Origin: an uncultured Methanobrevibacter sp.
GTDB lineage: Archaea > Methanobacteriota > Methanobacteria > Methanobacteriales > Methanobacteriaceae
Assembly: GCF_902771435.1 (NCBI RefSeq)
Contig: NZ_CACXXB010000006.1
Span: 1 to 64,000 of the forward strand
DNA: 64,000 bases
Direction: 5' to 3'
Shown in pieces: positions 30,226 to 38,276 of this stretch. The notes under the pieces are model-generated. The model was not told the DNA's origin. It saw only the letters and a program-made list of their open reading frames with translations, and made no database searches. A program made the translations under genes and the position numbers. The first letter of the stretch is position 1. Each line of letters begins with the position of its first letter.

Positions 30226-30301
30226 AATATTGAAAAAGACTTTTCACTAGAAATCATTAAATCTGTGAAGTGTCGGCTTTTCAATATTAAGTTTTTTTTT
30301 T
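30226..30301 (+). terminator. Long-range hairpin plus T10 after feoB, with an alternative hairpin
   Basis: AATATTGAAAA (30226-30236) pairs perfectly with TTTTCAATATT (30278-30288), followed by ten T (30292-30301). An exclusive alternative is TAGTGAAA (30220-30227) with TTTCACTA (30242-30249), which shares bases with the first arm. Confidence 0.55.
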
Positions 30302-30312
30302 GATTCTGTAAC

Positions 30313-30609
30313 TTATTCGATATTTAAGATTTTATCAAAACCGGACATTACGAGAATCTCTCTTATGGTGTCGTTGACTTTAATGACTGATGGAATGTTT
30401 TCAGGTTTTAATTTTTTTTCAGTAGCAATTAAAACTCTTAAACCTGCACTTGAAATGTATTGCAATTCAGTAAAATCTATTATCAATGAATCGAATTTGC
30501 CCATTTCATCCATTATTTCATTTTCAAAGTCAGGAGCTGTAGTTGTGTCAATCTTGTCTTTGACAGTTATTGTCAATTCCTTTTCATTATATTCTTTTGT
30601 TATATCCAT
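30313..30609 (-). CDS. STAS-domain anti-sigma-factor-antagonist-like protein
   Basis: 98 residues, a single STAS domain of the SpoIIAA/RsbV type: KDKIDTTTAPDFENEI at the N-terminus and IIDFTELQYISSAGLRVLI holding the Ser that is phosphorylated by the partner kinase in bacteria. In bacteria these proteins release a sigma factor from an RsbW-like kinase. Archaea lack sigma factors, so the partner must be something else. An RsbW-like domain is fused to the MATE exporter at 11.9-12.2 kb, a possible though unproven partner. No kinase or PP2C gene is adjacent. Confidence 0.88.
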   Translation of the reverse strand: MDITKEYNEKELTITVKDKIDTTTAPDFENEIMDEMGKFDSLIIDFTELQYISSAGLRVLIATEKKLKPENIPSVIKVNDTIREILVMSGFDKILNIE

Positions 30610-30676
30610 GGTAATCCCTAATTTTTTTTCTTTATGTTAATTAATATGTTTTATTTTTAATTTAAATTTTTTTAAA

Positions 30677-30716
30677 ATTGTACATCCAAAATAGGGATTT
30701 ACTATTTTGAATGCAA
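30677..30716. repeat. Imperfect palindrome upstream of the STAS gene
   Basis: CAAAATAG (30687-30694) and CTATTTTG (30702-30709) are perfect inverted copies around GGATTTA. Beyond a single C/A mismatch, CAT/ATG and then TTG/CAA continue the symmetry. It could be an operator of the STAS gene (start 30609) or a terminator of the gene ending at 30799; no good T run decides. Confidence 0.4.
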
Positions 30717-30798
30717 TTCATGAAAAAAGATAAAAAATTAGTCTGTTTTTTAAAAAGCCAAACTAAATTTTGTAAAAAAGAAAAAAAGAGTAGCAGAA

Positions 30799-31041
30799 TT
30801 AAGCTGCTGTTACTTCAGTAACGAAGGTCATGTTTTCAATAGTTTCGGTTTCACCGGATTTAATGGTGTAAATTGGGGAACCGAGTAAGATTAAACCGTT
30901 GCAAACTTCTCTGATTTTATTATCAGTTACTTCTTGCATATGGGTTCCTTCATATTCGAATCCTTCGTCTGCGTTACCGTCTAATGCGAATGAAATTACT
31001 TCACCAGATTTTTTATTAGTTGCTTTTACATTTAAAATCAT
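30799..31041 (-). CDS. Conserved-looking small protein, function unknown
   Basis: 80 residues, acidic, no signal peptide or membrane helix. It starts MILNVKATNKKSGEVISFAL and ends IENMTFVTEVTAA, mostly beta-strand-like with a few charged helices. Good codon structure, a start with GGAGAT-type site just upstream (plus-strand ATCTCC at 31049-31054), and high-expression look of the stop-proximal hairpin (AGCAG/CTGCT, 30792-30808, then a U tract on the minus strand). I do not recognise the family. Confidence 0.7.
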   Translation of the reverse strand: MILNVKATNKKSGEVISFALDGNADEGFEYEGTHMQEVTDNKIREVCNGLILLGSPIYTIKSGETETIENMTFVTEVTAA

Positions 31042-31197
31042 AATTTAATCTCCAAATTATTGATGTTTATATTTATGTATATTAACATTTTTAAATAATG
31101 CGGTTTAAATTTAAAGTAATGGAATGTCATCATATTTTTACATTGCTGAATATTGCAGTTTTTGGGCGGTGTTGAAAATGGCATTTGCTTCAAATCA

Positions 31198-31215
31198 GCA
31201 TCATGTCAGTGATGC
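31198..31215. promoter_or_regulatory. Small inverted repeat before the aldo/keto reductase start
   Basis: GCATCA (31198-31203) and TGATGC (31210-31215) are perfect inverted copies, ending 18 nt before the preferred GTG start. It could be an operator or a hairpin near the ribosome site. Weak by length. Confidence 0.25.
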
Positions 31216-31233
31216 ATTTTGGGAAGTGTTAAC

Positions 31234-32274
31234 GTGAAATATACTAAACTTGGAAACTCAAATTTAAAGGTAAGTCGTGTTTGTATGGGGTGTATGGGAT
31301 TTGGAGATTCAAAAAACGGAATGCACACATGGACGTTGCCTGAAAATGAATCTTTAGAGATTATCAAAAACGGTTTGGATAATGGAATTAATTTTTTCGA
31401 TACTGCAATCGGCTATCAGAACGGAACTTCCGAACAGTATGTAGGTCGTGCAGTAAGGGAATATGCATCAAGAGATGATGTTGTCGTTGCAACCAAGTTT
31501 CTGCCACGTTCAGAAGACGAGATAAAAAACAATGTCTCAGGACAAAAGCACATTCACAGTTTTGTCGATAAAAGCCTTGAAAATCTGGGTCTGGATTACA
31601 TTGACCTGTATATCTACCATATGTGGGATTACAACACTCCATTATATGATATTCTGGAGGGGCTGAATGAAGTCATTGAAGAGGGTAAAGTCAAATACAT
31701 TGGTATTTCAAATTGTTTCGCATGGCAGCTTGCAAAGGCAAATGCATTGGCCGAAAGTGAAGGATTCAGTAAGTTCGTGTCTATTCAGGGCCATTATAAT
31801 TTAATTTTCAGAGAAGAGGAACGTGAAATGATTCCCCTATGTCAAGCAGATAATATTGCAACAACCCCATACAGCTCACTTGCCTCCGGTAGGCTTTCAA
31901 GGTTGCCTGGTGAAGAGTCAAAAAGATTAAATGAGGATTTCTATGCCAAATTAAAATATCAGAACAGTGAAGCTCAGGATATGGAAATCATTCAGCGTGT
32001 CAGTGAAATTGCTAAAAACTATGATGTGTCAATGACTGAAGTTTCACTCGCATGGCTGCTTACAAAGGTCACTTCTCCAATCGTCGGTGCCACAAAACTG
32101 CATCATGTTGAAGGTGCTGTGAATTCTGTTGACTTGACATTAACTGCTGATGATATTAGTTATCTGGAAGAACCGTACGTCGCTCATGATCTGGTAGGGG
32201 TAATGGCCGACAATAAGGCTTCCGCCAATGATGACGATAAGGTATGGCAAAAGCACACAAAAAATAAGATTTAA
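31234..32274 (+). CDS. Aldo/keto reductase
   Basis: 346 residues from GTG 31234 (VKYTKLGNSNLKVSRVCMG), because the family starts exactly at this MKYxxLGxSxLxVS motif; an in-frame TTG lies at 31219 without a better ribosome site. NAD(P)H-dependent reductase with a TIM barrel: FFDTAIGYQNGTSE holds the catalytic Asp/Tyr, VVATKF the Lys, and DLYIYHMWD the His. The C-terminal NADPH-binding part has SPIVGATKLHHVEGAV. The substrate is not readable. Its stop overlaps the converging cobQ stop by 4 nt. Confidence 0.93.
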   Translation: MKYTKLGNSNLKVSRVCMGCMGFGDSKNGMHTWTLPENESLEIIKNGLDNGINFFDTAIGYQNGTSEQYVGRAVREYASRDDVVVATKFLPRSEDEIKNNVSGQKHIHSFVDKSLENLGLDYIDLYIYHMWDYNTPLYDILEGLNEVIEEGKVKYIGISNCFAWQLAKANALAESEGFSKFVSIQGHYNLIFREEEREMIPLCQADNIATTPYSSLASGRLSRLPGEESKRLNEDFYAKLKYQNSEAQDMEIIQRVSEIAKNYDVSMTEVSLAWLLTKVTSPIVGATKLHHVEGAVNSVDLTLTADDISYLEEPYVAHDLVGVMADNKASANDDDKVWQKHTKNKI

Positions 32275-33806
32275 TCCTCTTTGCCGAAAATCAGCTCGTC
32301 AATGATGTCCATGTCAAGATGCTCTTCAACAATTTCCGCCAGTCTGTTCAATGAGTAATCTTTTTGAGTTTTGTAAGGGTCTTCACCATATTTGGCTTCA
32401 AGACCTTTTTTAACTCTGATATAGTTTAAAAATTCCCTTCTGAAGTTGTAGTTATGGAATATTCCGTGGAAGTAGGTTGCAAATGCATTTCCATTGCTTG
32501 CTCCATCAAGCACTCCATCTTCGTTGTTTCCCTGACCTTTTTTAATGTTTAAAAGGGCTGTTGAATTAAAAAGTTCAGTTGTTCCCTCATGAATTTCATA
32601 GCCTGTCACTTCCTCACCGGCAATGTCTTTGAATATTTCGCCTGCAATACCTTCGAGATTATCAGGAATTGTTGCTGTTGACTGTGTAACAATCTTTCCC
32701 TGTCTTGAAAAGCTTGATTCTATATCCAAAAGACCTAATCCTTTGAGGGTTCCATGCTTTGATTCCCGCTTTTCCTCATCGTGAATAACATTTCCTAAAA
32801 TCTGCAGACCTCCACAGATTCCTACAATTGGAATCTCTGATGATTTTTCAATTATCTTGTCTGCAAGTCCGCTTTCACGCAACTCGAACATGTCTCCTGT
32901 TGCATTACGTGTTCCTGGAATCAGAATGGCATCGACATCTCCGATTTCATCATTAACGCCAATCATTTTAAGCGCAACATCACTTTCGTATTCAAATGGA
33001 TCGATGTCTGTGAAATTAGCTATTTTAGGCAATCGAATCACTCCTATTGTGATGTCCTTGTCCTCTTCAAATACGTGTGTGGTAAGGGATGCGGAATCTT
33101 CTTCAGGCAATTTTAAGGTTTCATCATAAGGCAAAACTCCTAAAACAGGTTCACCTGTTATTTCTTCAATCCTGTCAAGCCCTGGCTTTAGAATATCCAA
33201 ATTGCCTCTGAATTTGTTGATGACGGTTGCCTTTAGACGTGACCTGTCATAATCGTCAAGAAGGACATAAGTTCCTGCAATCGCTGCAAAAACACCTCCC
33301 ATTTCGATATCTGCTATTAGGATAACATTGGCATCTGCCATATGCGCAATTTCCATATTGGCAATGTCCTGCTCTCTCATGTTAATTTCAGCCGGAGAAC
33401 CTGCACCTTCAATGATTATGATGTCATAGTCTTTTGATAAAATGTCAAAACTTTCTCTAATGGCGTTTAATGCCGTATCATGGTATTTGTGCTGGTAATC
33501 ATAGAAGTTCATGTCTCCAATGGATTTTCCCTGGATGATTACATTTGAAGTGAAATCCCCTTTTGGCTTTAGCAAAACAGGGTTCATGTGTATGCTTGGT
33601 TCTATCATTGCCGCTTCGGCCTGTAACATCTGTGCTATTCCTATTTCACCGTTTTCCTTGGTGGTAAAAGAGTTTAGGGACATGTTTTGAGATTTAAAAG
33701 GAGCTACCTTATATCCTCTTGTCTTATATATTCTACAGAGTGCTGCTACAAGCATACTTTTTCCGGCATTAGATGAGGTTCCTTGAACCATGATACATTT
33801 TGTCAT
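32271..33806 (-). CDS. cobQ: Cobyric acid synthase
   Basis: 511 residues. Amidates the b, d, e and g side chains of adenosyl-cobyrinic acid a,c-diamide with glutamine and ATP, a step of corrinoid synthesis needed for methanogenesis. The N-terminal dethiobiotin-synthetase-like ATP domain has VQGTSSNAGKSMLVAALCR and MNPVLLKPKGD. The C-terminal class I glutamine amidotransferase has the nucleophile Cys in GICGGLQILG and His in YFHGIFHN. Length and domain order are normal. Convergent with the reductase gene; no other cobalamin gene is in the window. Confidence 0.96.
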   Translation of the reverse strand: MTKCIMVQGTSSNAGKSMLVAALCRIYKTRGYKVAPFKSQNMSLNSFTTKENGEIGIAQMLQAEAAMIEPSIHMNPVLLKPKGDFTSNVIIQGKSIGDMNFYDYQHKYHDTALNAIRESFDILSKDYDIIIIEGAGSPAEINMREQDIANMEIAHMADANVILIADIEMGGVFAAIAGTYVLLDDYDRSRLKATVINKFRGNLDILKPGLDRIEEITGEPVLGVLPYDETLKLPEEDSASLTTHVFEEDKDITIGVIRLPKIANFTDIDPFEYESDVALKMIGVNDEIGDVDAILIPGTRNATGDMFELRESGLADKIIEKSSEIPIVGICGGLQILGNVIHDEEKRESKHGTLKGLGLLDIESSFSRQGKIVTQSTATIPDNLEGIAGEIFKDIAGEEVTGYEIHEGTTELFNSTALLNIKKGQGNNEDGVLDGASNGNAFATYFHGIFHNYNFRREFLNYIRVKKGLEAKYGEDPYKTQKDYSLNRLAEIVEEHLDMDIIDELIFGKED

Positions 33807-33858
33807 GATAGAATATATTTAGTTAATGTTATAAATAATTTAAAAATGAGTTATTCTT

Positions 33859-33966
33859 AATCTGATTTGAAGGGCAACACATAGTATTCTGTTTGGGGCC
33901 TTAGCATTTGAATTTGCTAAATGTTGACTGTGTGAACTTTATGTATCTGCCCTTTCAAATTCGATT
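33859..33966. ncRNA. Candidate structured RNA or small inverted-repeat element, unidentified
   Basis: Nested inverted repeats. Outer stem: AATC (33859-33862) with GATT (33963-33966), then ATTTGAAGGGCA (33865-33876) with TGCCCTTTCAAAT (33948-33960) with one bulged T. Middle stem: ACACA (33877-33881) with TGTGT (33929-33933). Inner hairpin: TTAGCA (33901-33906) with TGCTAA (33915-33920). The patch is less AT-rich than its surroundings. It matches no tRNA or archaeal RNA class that I can recall; strand and function are open. Confidence 0.4.
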
Positions 33967-34181
33967 AACAAAAATTAATCATCGAAAATTAATTTTGTAT
34001 TAATTAATTTATTTGATATTATATTTAAATTATTCTAAAAACTATAAATTTTTATTATTTAAAAGTTTAATATGCTAAAATCACTTTAAAGTAAATTTAA
34101 TAATTTTTAATGGTATTTTTTAATTTCGATAATATATTTTTTACATTCATTAATTTTTGGAGAGGTAAATGCGGTTGGAAT

Positions 34182-34210
34182 TATTTTAGTAACCTTTATT
34201 TACTAAAATA
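34182..34210. promoter_or_regulatory. Perfect 11-bp inverted repeat, candidate lonB operator
   Basis: TATTTTAGTAA (34182-34192) and TTACTAAAATA (34200-34210) are perfect inverted copies with a 7-nt spacer. It ends about 8 nt before the TATA box of lonB, over the BRE/activator position, where a dimeric regulator could block or recruit the basal factors. Confidence 0.6.
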
Positions 34211-34217
34211 GAAACCT

Positions 34218-34228
34218 TTTTATATATC
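34218..34228 (+). promoter_or_regulatory. TATA box of lonB
   Basis: TTTTTATATAT-type box about 85 nt before the lonB start, predicting a leader of about 60 nt. Confidence 0.5.
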
Positions 34229-34308
34229 CAAATATTAAATAATATTTAAATAGTATATGAAACTTAACTTTTTAATGATGAATTTATTCAAAGAAGTGAG
34301 GTCAATTT

Positions 34309-36279
34309 ATGAAATTTGAACAAGAAGAGCCAATAGAAGATGCTTCAGCCGAAGAAATAGTAAAGCCGGTTGAAGTGGAATCTGATGAACCAAAACATAT
34401 GTTAGATTATGATAACATTAAAAGCTCACAGGATATTGATGTACCACCTTTATTAATTGACCAAGTAATTGGGCATGAAGAGTCCATAGAAACAATTAAA
34501 AAAGCAGCAAAACAAAGAAGAAATGTTTTGCTCATTGGAGACCCGGGTGTAGGTAAATCAATGCTTGCAAAAGGTATGGCACAGATACTGCCTCATGAAA
34601 CCCTTCAGGATGTATTGGTATATCCGAACATGGAGGACAACAACCATCCTTTGGTAAGGACAGTTCCTGCAGGTGAAGGTAAAAAGATAGTCAAAGCAAC
34701 TAAAGGGTCTGCAAAAGGTCATGAAGAGAGAAAGACAATCATTACAATGTTTGCCATAGGTGGAATTTTAGTCATCGGATTCATGTATGGAAGATTGCTT
34801 GAATCTATTATTGCAGCTGCTTTAATCTTACTTATCTCAATACAAATTAAGCCAAAAACCAATAATATGTCTCCAAAATTGTTGGTTAACAATGAAGAAT
34901 CAAGATTTGCACCATTTATGGATGCGACAGGCGCTCATGCAGGAGCATTGCTTGGAGATGTTCGTCACGATCCATATCAGTCAGGAGGATTAGGAACTCC
35001 TGCACATGAACGTGTGGAAGCAGGTATGATTCACAAGGCAAACCGTGGAGTTTTATACATCGATGAGATCGGTACAATGAGCATGAAGACTCAGCAGGAA
35101 CTCTTGTCTGCAATGCAGGAAAAACAATATGCAATCACAGGTCAAAGTGAAAACTCAAGTGGTGCAATGGTAAGATCACAGGCAGTACCGTGTGACTTTG
35201 TACTTGTAGCATCAGGAAACCTTCAGGTATTGGAAGGAATGCATATTGCAATGAGGTCCAGAATCAGAGGATACGGTTATGAAGTATTCATGAAGGATTA
35301 TATGGATGACACTACTGAAAACAGAGAGAAACTTGTCCAGTTTGTAGCTCAGGAAGTTAAAAACGATGGAAGAATTCCTCACTTTGCTCCGGATGCATTG
35401 GATGAAATCATTATGGAAGCGAAAAGAAGGTCCGGAAAACAGAATGCCTTAACCTTAAGATTAAGAGACCTTGGAGGTCTTGTAAGATCTGCAGGGGACG
35501 TAGCTATTGAAAAAGGCGCGAATCTGGTTACTGCACAGCATGTTGTTGAAGCTAAAAAATTCGCAAGGACACTTGAACAGCAAATAGCTGACCGTTCAAT
35601 CATGCAAAGAAAAGACTACAGTATGGTATCTGCTGAAGGTGGAAGAGTAGGTCTTGTAAACGGTCTTGCAGTTATCGGTGATAGAAGTGGAATTGTTTCT
35701 CCTATTGCAGCAGAAGCAGCTCCTACACAGTCCAAAAACGGTGGTAAAATAATTGCTACCGGTAAATTGGGTGAAATAGCTCAGGAATCCGTACAGAACG
35801 TAAGTGCATTAATTAAAAAATACACTAACAAGGACATTTCAGACTATGACATTCACGTCCAGTTCATCCAAACCTACGATGGTGTAGAAGGGGATTCTGC
35901 AAGTGTAAGTATTGCTACCGCAGTCATTTCAGCTGTTGAAGAAATTCCAATCGACCAGACAGTAGCATTGACAGGTTCACTCAATGTTCGTGGAGATGTA
36001 ATGCCTATCGGTGGAGCAACAGCCAAAATCGAAGCTGCCGCAGAAGCAGGAATGAAAAAAGTATTGATTCCAAAGTCTAACTTGAAGGACGTTATGATTG
36101 AGAAAAAATACGAAGACATGATTGAAATCATTCCTACCGAAACCTTAAGCGACGTATTGGAAAATATTTTAATCAGCGGTTCTAAAAAGGACAAACTCAT
36201 AGAAAAAATGAAAAACATAGGTTCTAGAGTAGCCGAAAAAGTTCCGCAAACCACAATCAATAATCCAACTACAAATTAA
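34309..36279 (+). CDS. lonB: Archaeal membrane-bound ATP-dependent Lon protease
   Basis: 656 residues. Degrades misfolded and regulatory proteins at the inner face of the membrane. AAA+ domain with Walker [14 protein letters not shown]; two membrane helices inserted in the ATPase domain ([14 protein letters not shown], then [15 protein letters not shown]), typical of archaeal LonB; Walker [11 protein letters not shown]. The protease domain has catalytic Ser530 (EGDSASVS) and Lys573 ([10 protein letters not shown]), 43 residues apart as in other Lon proteases. Length is normal. The inverted repeat beside its TATA box suggests stress regulation. Its stop lies in the loop of a perfect terminator hairpin. 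Confidence 0.96.
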   Translation: MKFEQEEPIEDASAEEIVKPVEVESDEPKHMLDYDNIKSSQDIDVPPLLIDQVIGHEESIETIKKAAKQRRNVLLIGDPGVGKSMLAKGMAQILPHETLQDVLVYPNMEDNNHPLVRTVPAGEGKKIVKATKGSAKGHEERKTIITMFAIGGILVIGFMYGRLLESIIAAALILLISIQIKPKTNNMSPKLLVNNEESRFAPFMDATGAHAGALLGDVRHDPYQSGGLGTPAHERVEAGMIHKANRGVLYIDEIGTMSMKTQQELLSAMQEKQYAITGQSENSSGAMVRSQAVPCDFVLVASGNLQVLEGMHIAMRSRIRGYGYEVFMKDYMDDTTENREKLVQFVAQEVKNDGRIPHFAPDALDEIIMEAKRRSGKQNALTLRLRDLGGLVRSAGDVAIEKGANLVTAQHVVEAKKFARTLEQQIADRSIMQRKDYSMVSAEGGRVGLVNGLAVIGDRSGIVSPIAAEAAPTQSKNGGKIIATGKLGEIAQESVQNVSALIKKYTNKDISDYDIHVQFIQTYDGVEGDSASVSIATAVISAVEEIPIDQTVALTGSLNVRGDVMPIGGATAKIEAAAEAGMKKVLIPKSNLKDVMIEKKYEDMIEIIPTETLSDVLENILISGSKKDKLIEKMKNIGSRVAEKVPQTTINNPTTN

Positions 36280-36294
36280 TTTGGATTATTTTTT
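36259..36294 (+). terminator. Perfect 10-bp hairpin plus T6 enclosing the lonB stop
   Basis: AATAATCCAA (36259-36268) pairs with TTGGATTATT (36281-36290); the stop codon 36277-36279 is in the loop and T6 overlaps the 3' end of the stem. Confidence 0.75.
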
Positions 36295-36346
36295 CTTTAT
36301 TTTTTGATTTAACACTTTTTTTTAAACTATTTTGCATAATAACAAT

Positions 36347-36360
36347 TTTTATATATAATA
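36347..36360 (+). promoter_or_regulatory. TATA box of the Mur ligase gene, predicts a leaderless mRNA
   Basis: TTTTATATATAATA is centred about 27 nt before the ATG at 36380, so transcription should start at or next to the start codon. No ribosome site precedes that ATG. Confidence 0.5.
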
Positions 36361-36379
36361 TATTTGTAATATATTTATC

Positions 36380-37804
36380 ATGGTTAGTTTTTTTAAATTT
36401 AATATGGCAAAATTATCTGGGAAGGTAACATCTAAAGTTGCAAAATATGGTCCCGGAAGTGGAGGAACATATCCCGGACACATCTTTACAAAAATAGCCG
36501 GGCAGGAAGCTATTCCAAAATTGGCTTCCGATTTGAAGTACGGTTCAGTTTTAATCACAGGAACTAATGGTAAGACAACTACAACCACTCTTTTGATAAA
36601 ACTAATGTCCAAGGATATTCAAATAAGAAAAAGTTATGAAAACAATATCCTAAACTCTATTGTAACAGCACTTTTATCTCAAAAAGGGGATTTGGGTATT
36701 TTTGAATATGGAATTCGTGACCTGACTTGGGGAATTCCGGACACTGTTGAAAGATTAATCAAACCGATAGGTGTTGTCTATACTACAATTTCACAGGAGC
36801 ACACTCAGGTTGCAGGTGTAAAAAATCCTTTCGAATCCTATTATGAAGCAAAAAGGCTGCTTTCAAAAGGCATGACCCGAGGAGCTATAGTGACCAACTG
36901 TGATGATCCGAGAACAGCGTTCATTGGAATCGACAAATCAGGTGATGTCAATGTTAACTATTACGGAATCCAAACCGATGCCATTGAGGATATTGGCGCA
37001 AGCACTATTGAATGTCCTAAATGCGGCAAACAATTGGATTATTCTCACTTTTACCTGAATCACAGAGGAATCTATGCCTGTGAATGCGGATTTAAACGCC
37101 CGGAGCCTAATGTCAAACTAGTCAATGTCGAATTCGGTTCAGATAAATGGATTTTGGATATTGAAGGTGACCTTTATAATTATATTGCCAAAAAGAATGT
37201 TAAATTTAATTTAAAACTTAATGTACCTCCATTCGGTTTCCACAATATCTACAATACCTTGGCTTCAATCACTGCCTATGCAACATTCACTCCAAAAGTG
37301 GAAAACATAGAAACTACAGTCAAAGACATTTTCAACAATCTTGACATGTCATTCATTCCCCCTGGAAGATTTGAAGTGGTTGATATAGGAGGAAAATTCG
37401 TAGGATTGGGTCAGGGAGACAATGGGGATGCACTCAAAATCAATGCAATGTTTATGAATCAGTTCATAGATGCTCCTTTTGAATTCATCTACACCACTCC
37501 TGATGAAAAAGAGGAAGAAATCTTTAATGATCACTATAGTGTAATAAAAAGCATGAATCCGGACCATATTATTGTGGTTCCGGGAAGACATTCAATTGAA
37601 AAGGCTGAAGAATATTACAATATCATAAAAGAGGATTATCCCGACGCCGAGTTTTACCCGTTAAGCTATGATGAGATGGGTGTCAGAATAGAAAAGTTAA
37701 ATGAGCTTGCAAGAAATTCCGACTATAAATATGTAATCATGACCGGTTGCGGTGAGGAACAGGCAATGTGGGAAGAAATCAAAAAGAAAATGATTAATAG
37801 ATAA
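36380..37804 (+). CDS. Mur ligase family protein with Cys4 zinc ribbon (MurT-like / pseudomurein ligase candidate)
   Basis: 474 residues. ATP-dependent amide ligase fold: P-loop ITGTNGKTTTTTLLIKLM, central domain with FEYGIRD and TISQEHTQVAGV, and the KGMTRGAIVTNCDDPR region. Between residues about 210-235 lie two Cys pairs (CPKCG and ACECG), a zinc ribbon inserted in the central domain as in MurT and related archaeal enzymes. In pseudomurein-containing methanogens such ligases are thought to build the wall peptide, but a MurT-like amidating role is also possible; no gatD-like partner is adjacent. ATG 36380 fits a leaderless transcript. It ends in a hairpin shared with the converging gene. 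Confidence 0.88.
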   Translation: MVSFFKFNMAKLSGKVTSKVAKYGPGSGGTYPGHIFTKIAGQEAIPKLASDLKYGSVLITGTNGKTTTTTLLIKLMSKDIQIRKSYENNILNSIVTALLSQKGDLGIFEYGIRDLTWGIPDTVERLIKPIGVVYTTISQEHTQVAGVKNPFESYYEAKRLLSKGMTRGAIVTNCDDPRTAFIGIDKSGDVNVNYYGIQTDAIEDIGASTIECPKCGKQLDYSHFYLNHRGIYACECGFKRPEPNVKLVNVEFGSDKWILDIEGDLYNYIAKKNVKFNLKLNVPPFGFHNIYNTLASITAYATFTPKVENIETTVKDIFNNLDMSFIPPGRFEVVDIGGKFVGLGQGDNGDALKINAMFMNQFIDAPFEFIYTTPDEKEEEIFNDHYSVIKSMNPDHIIVVPGRHSIEKAEEYYNIIKEDYPDAEFYPLSYDEMGVRIEKLNELARNSDYKYVIMTGCGEEQAMWEEIKKKMINR

Positions 37805-38276
37805 TTTTACTATCTATTATCTCTTTTAATTTTTTATAGAACTCCATATTTGAGGGTTCAATCTCTTTAAAGGCAGCATCAATGCTGCAGCCGCACAAAT
37901 CACAGCTTCCGATGATGTAATCGGATGAATCTTTTTTTATTAAAATTCCGAAAACTCTTTCCTTTTCATTTGCATATTTTTCAAACTCTTCAGGTGACAG
38001 CTTTAAATTGTAATCCTGTGTCGAGTAGATGTCGCATTCATTGATTACTGGGATGAACACGTACATTCCTATGTTTAAAAAGACATTTTCATGTTTTAGA
38101 ATTTTCAAAATCTTTTCTTCGAAGCTATCGTTGATGTTAATGCTGTATTGTTCCAGTTCGCTGATGTTGTTTGAGCCCATGTAGTAATTGTCATGGATTA
38201 GCGTAGCAACCAAATCAGGGTCTACATAATTATTGCAGGAAGCCCTAATATTTTTAATAGTTTCGCTAAGATTCAT
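37794..38276 (-). CDS. Hypothetical protein with CxxCxC motif, coupled to ADP-ribosylglycohydrolase
   Basis: 160 residues from ATG 38276, which has a GAGG site 8 nt upstream and overlaps the end of the preceding gene by 11 nt; a longer form from 38300 is open but unlikely. No signal peptide or membrane segment. The C-terminal part has IIGSCDLCGCSID, three Cys that could bind a metal. I do not recognise the family. The overlap with the ADP-ribosylglycohydrolase gene implies translational coupling and perhaps a shared pathway. Confidence 0.72.
   Translation of the reverse strand: MNLSETIKNIRASCNNYVDPDLVATLIHDNYYMGSNNISELEQYSININDSFEEKILKILKHENVFLNIGMYVFIPVINECDIYSTQDYNLKLSPEEFEKYANEKERVFGILIKKDSSDYIIGSCDLCGCSIDAAFKEIEPSNMEFYKKLKEIIDSKIIY
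37795..37819. terminator. Hairpin shared by two convergent genes, covering both stop codons
   Basis: TAATAGAT (37795-37802) pairs perfectly with ATCTATTA (37812-37819). It contains the plus-strand stop (37802-37804) and overlaps the minus-strand stop (37794-37796). The plus strand continues T-rich. Confidence 0.6.

Larger units (their letters stand above)
33807..34308. other. Intergenic between divergent cobQ and lonB
   Basis: 502 bp. Contains the 108-nt inverted-repeat element at 33859-33966, an AT-rich stretch without visible features (about 33970-34150), and the lonB promoter with an upstream inverted repeat (34182-34228). Confidence 0.6.
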
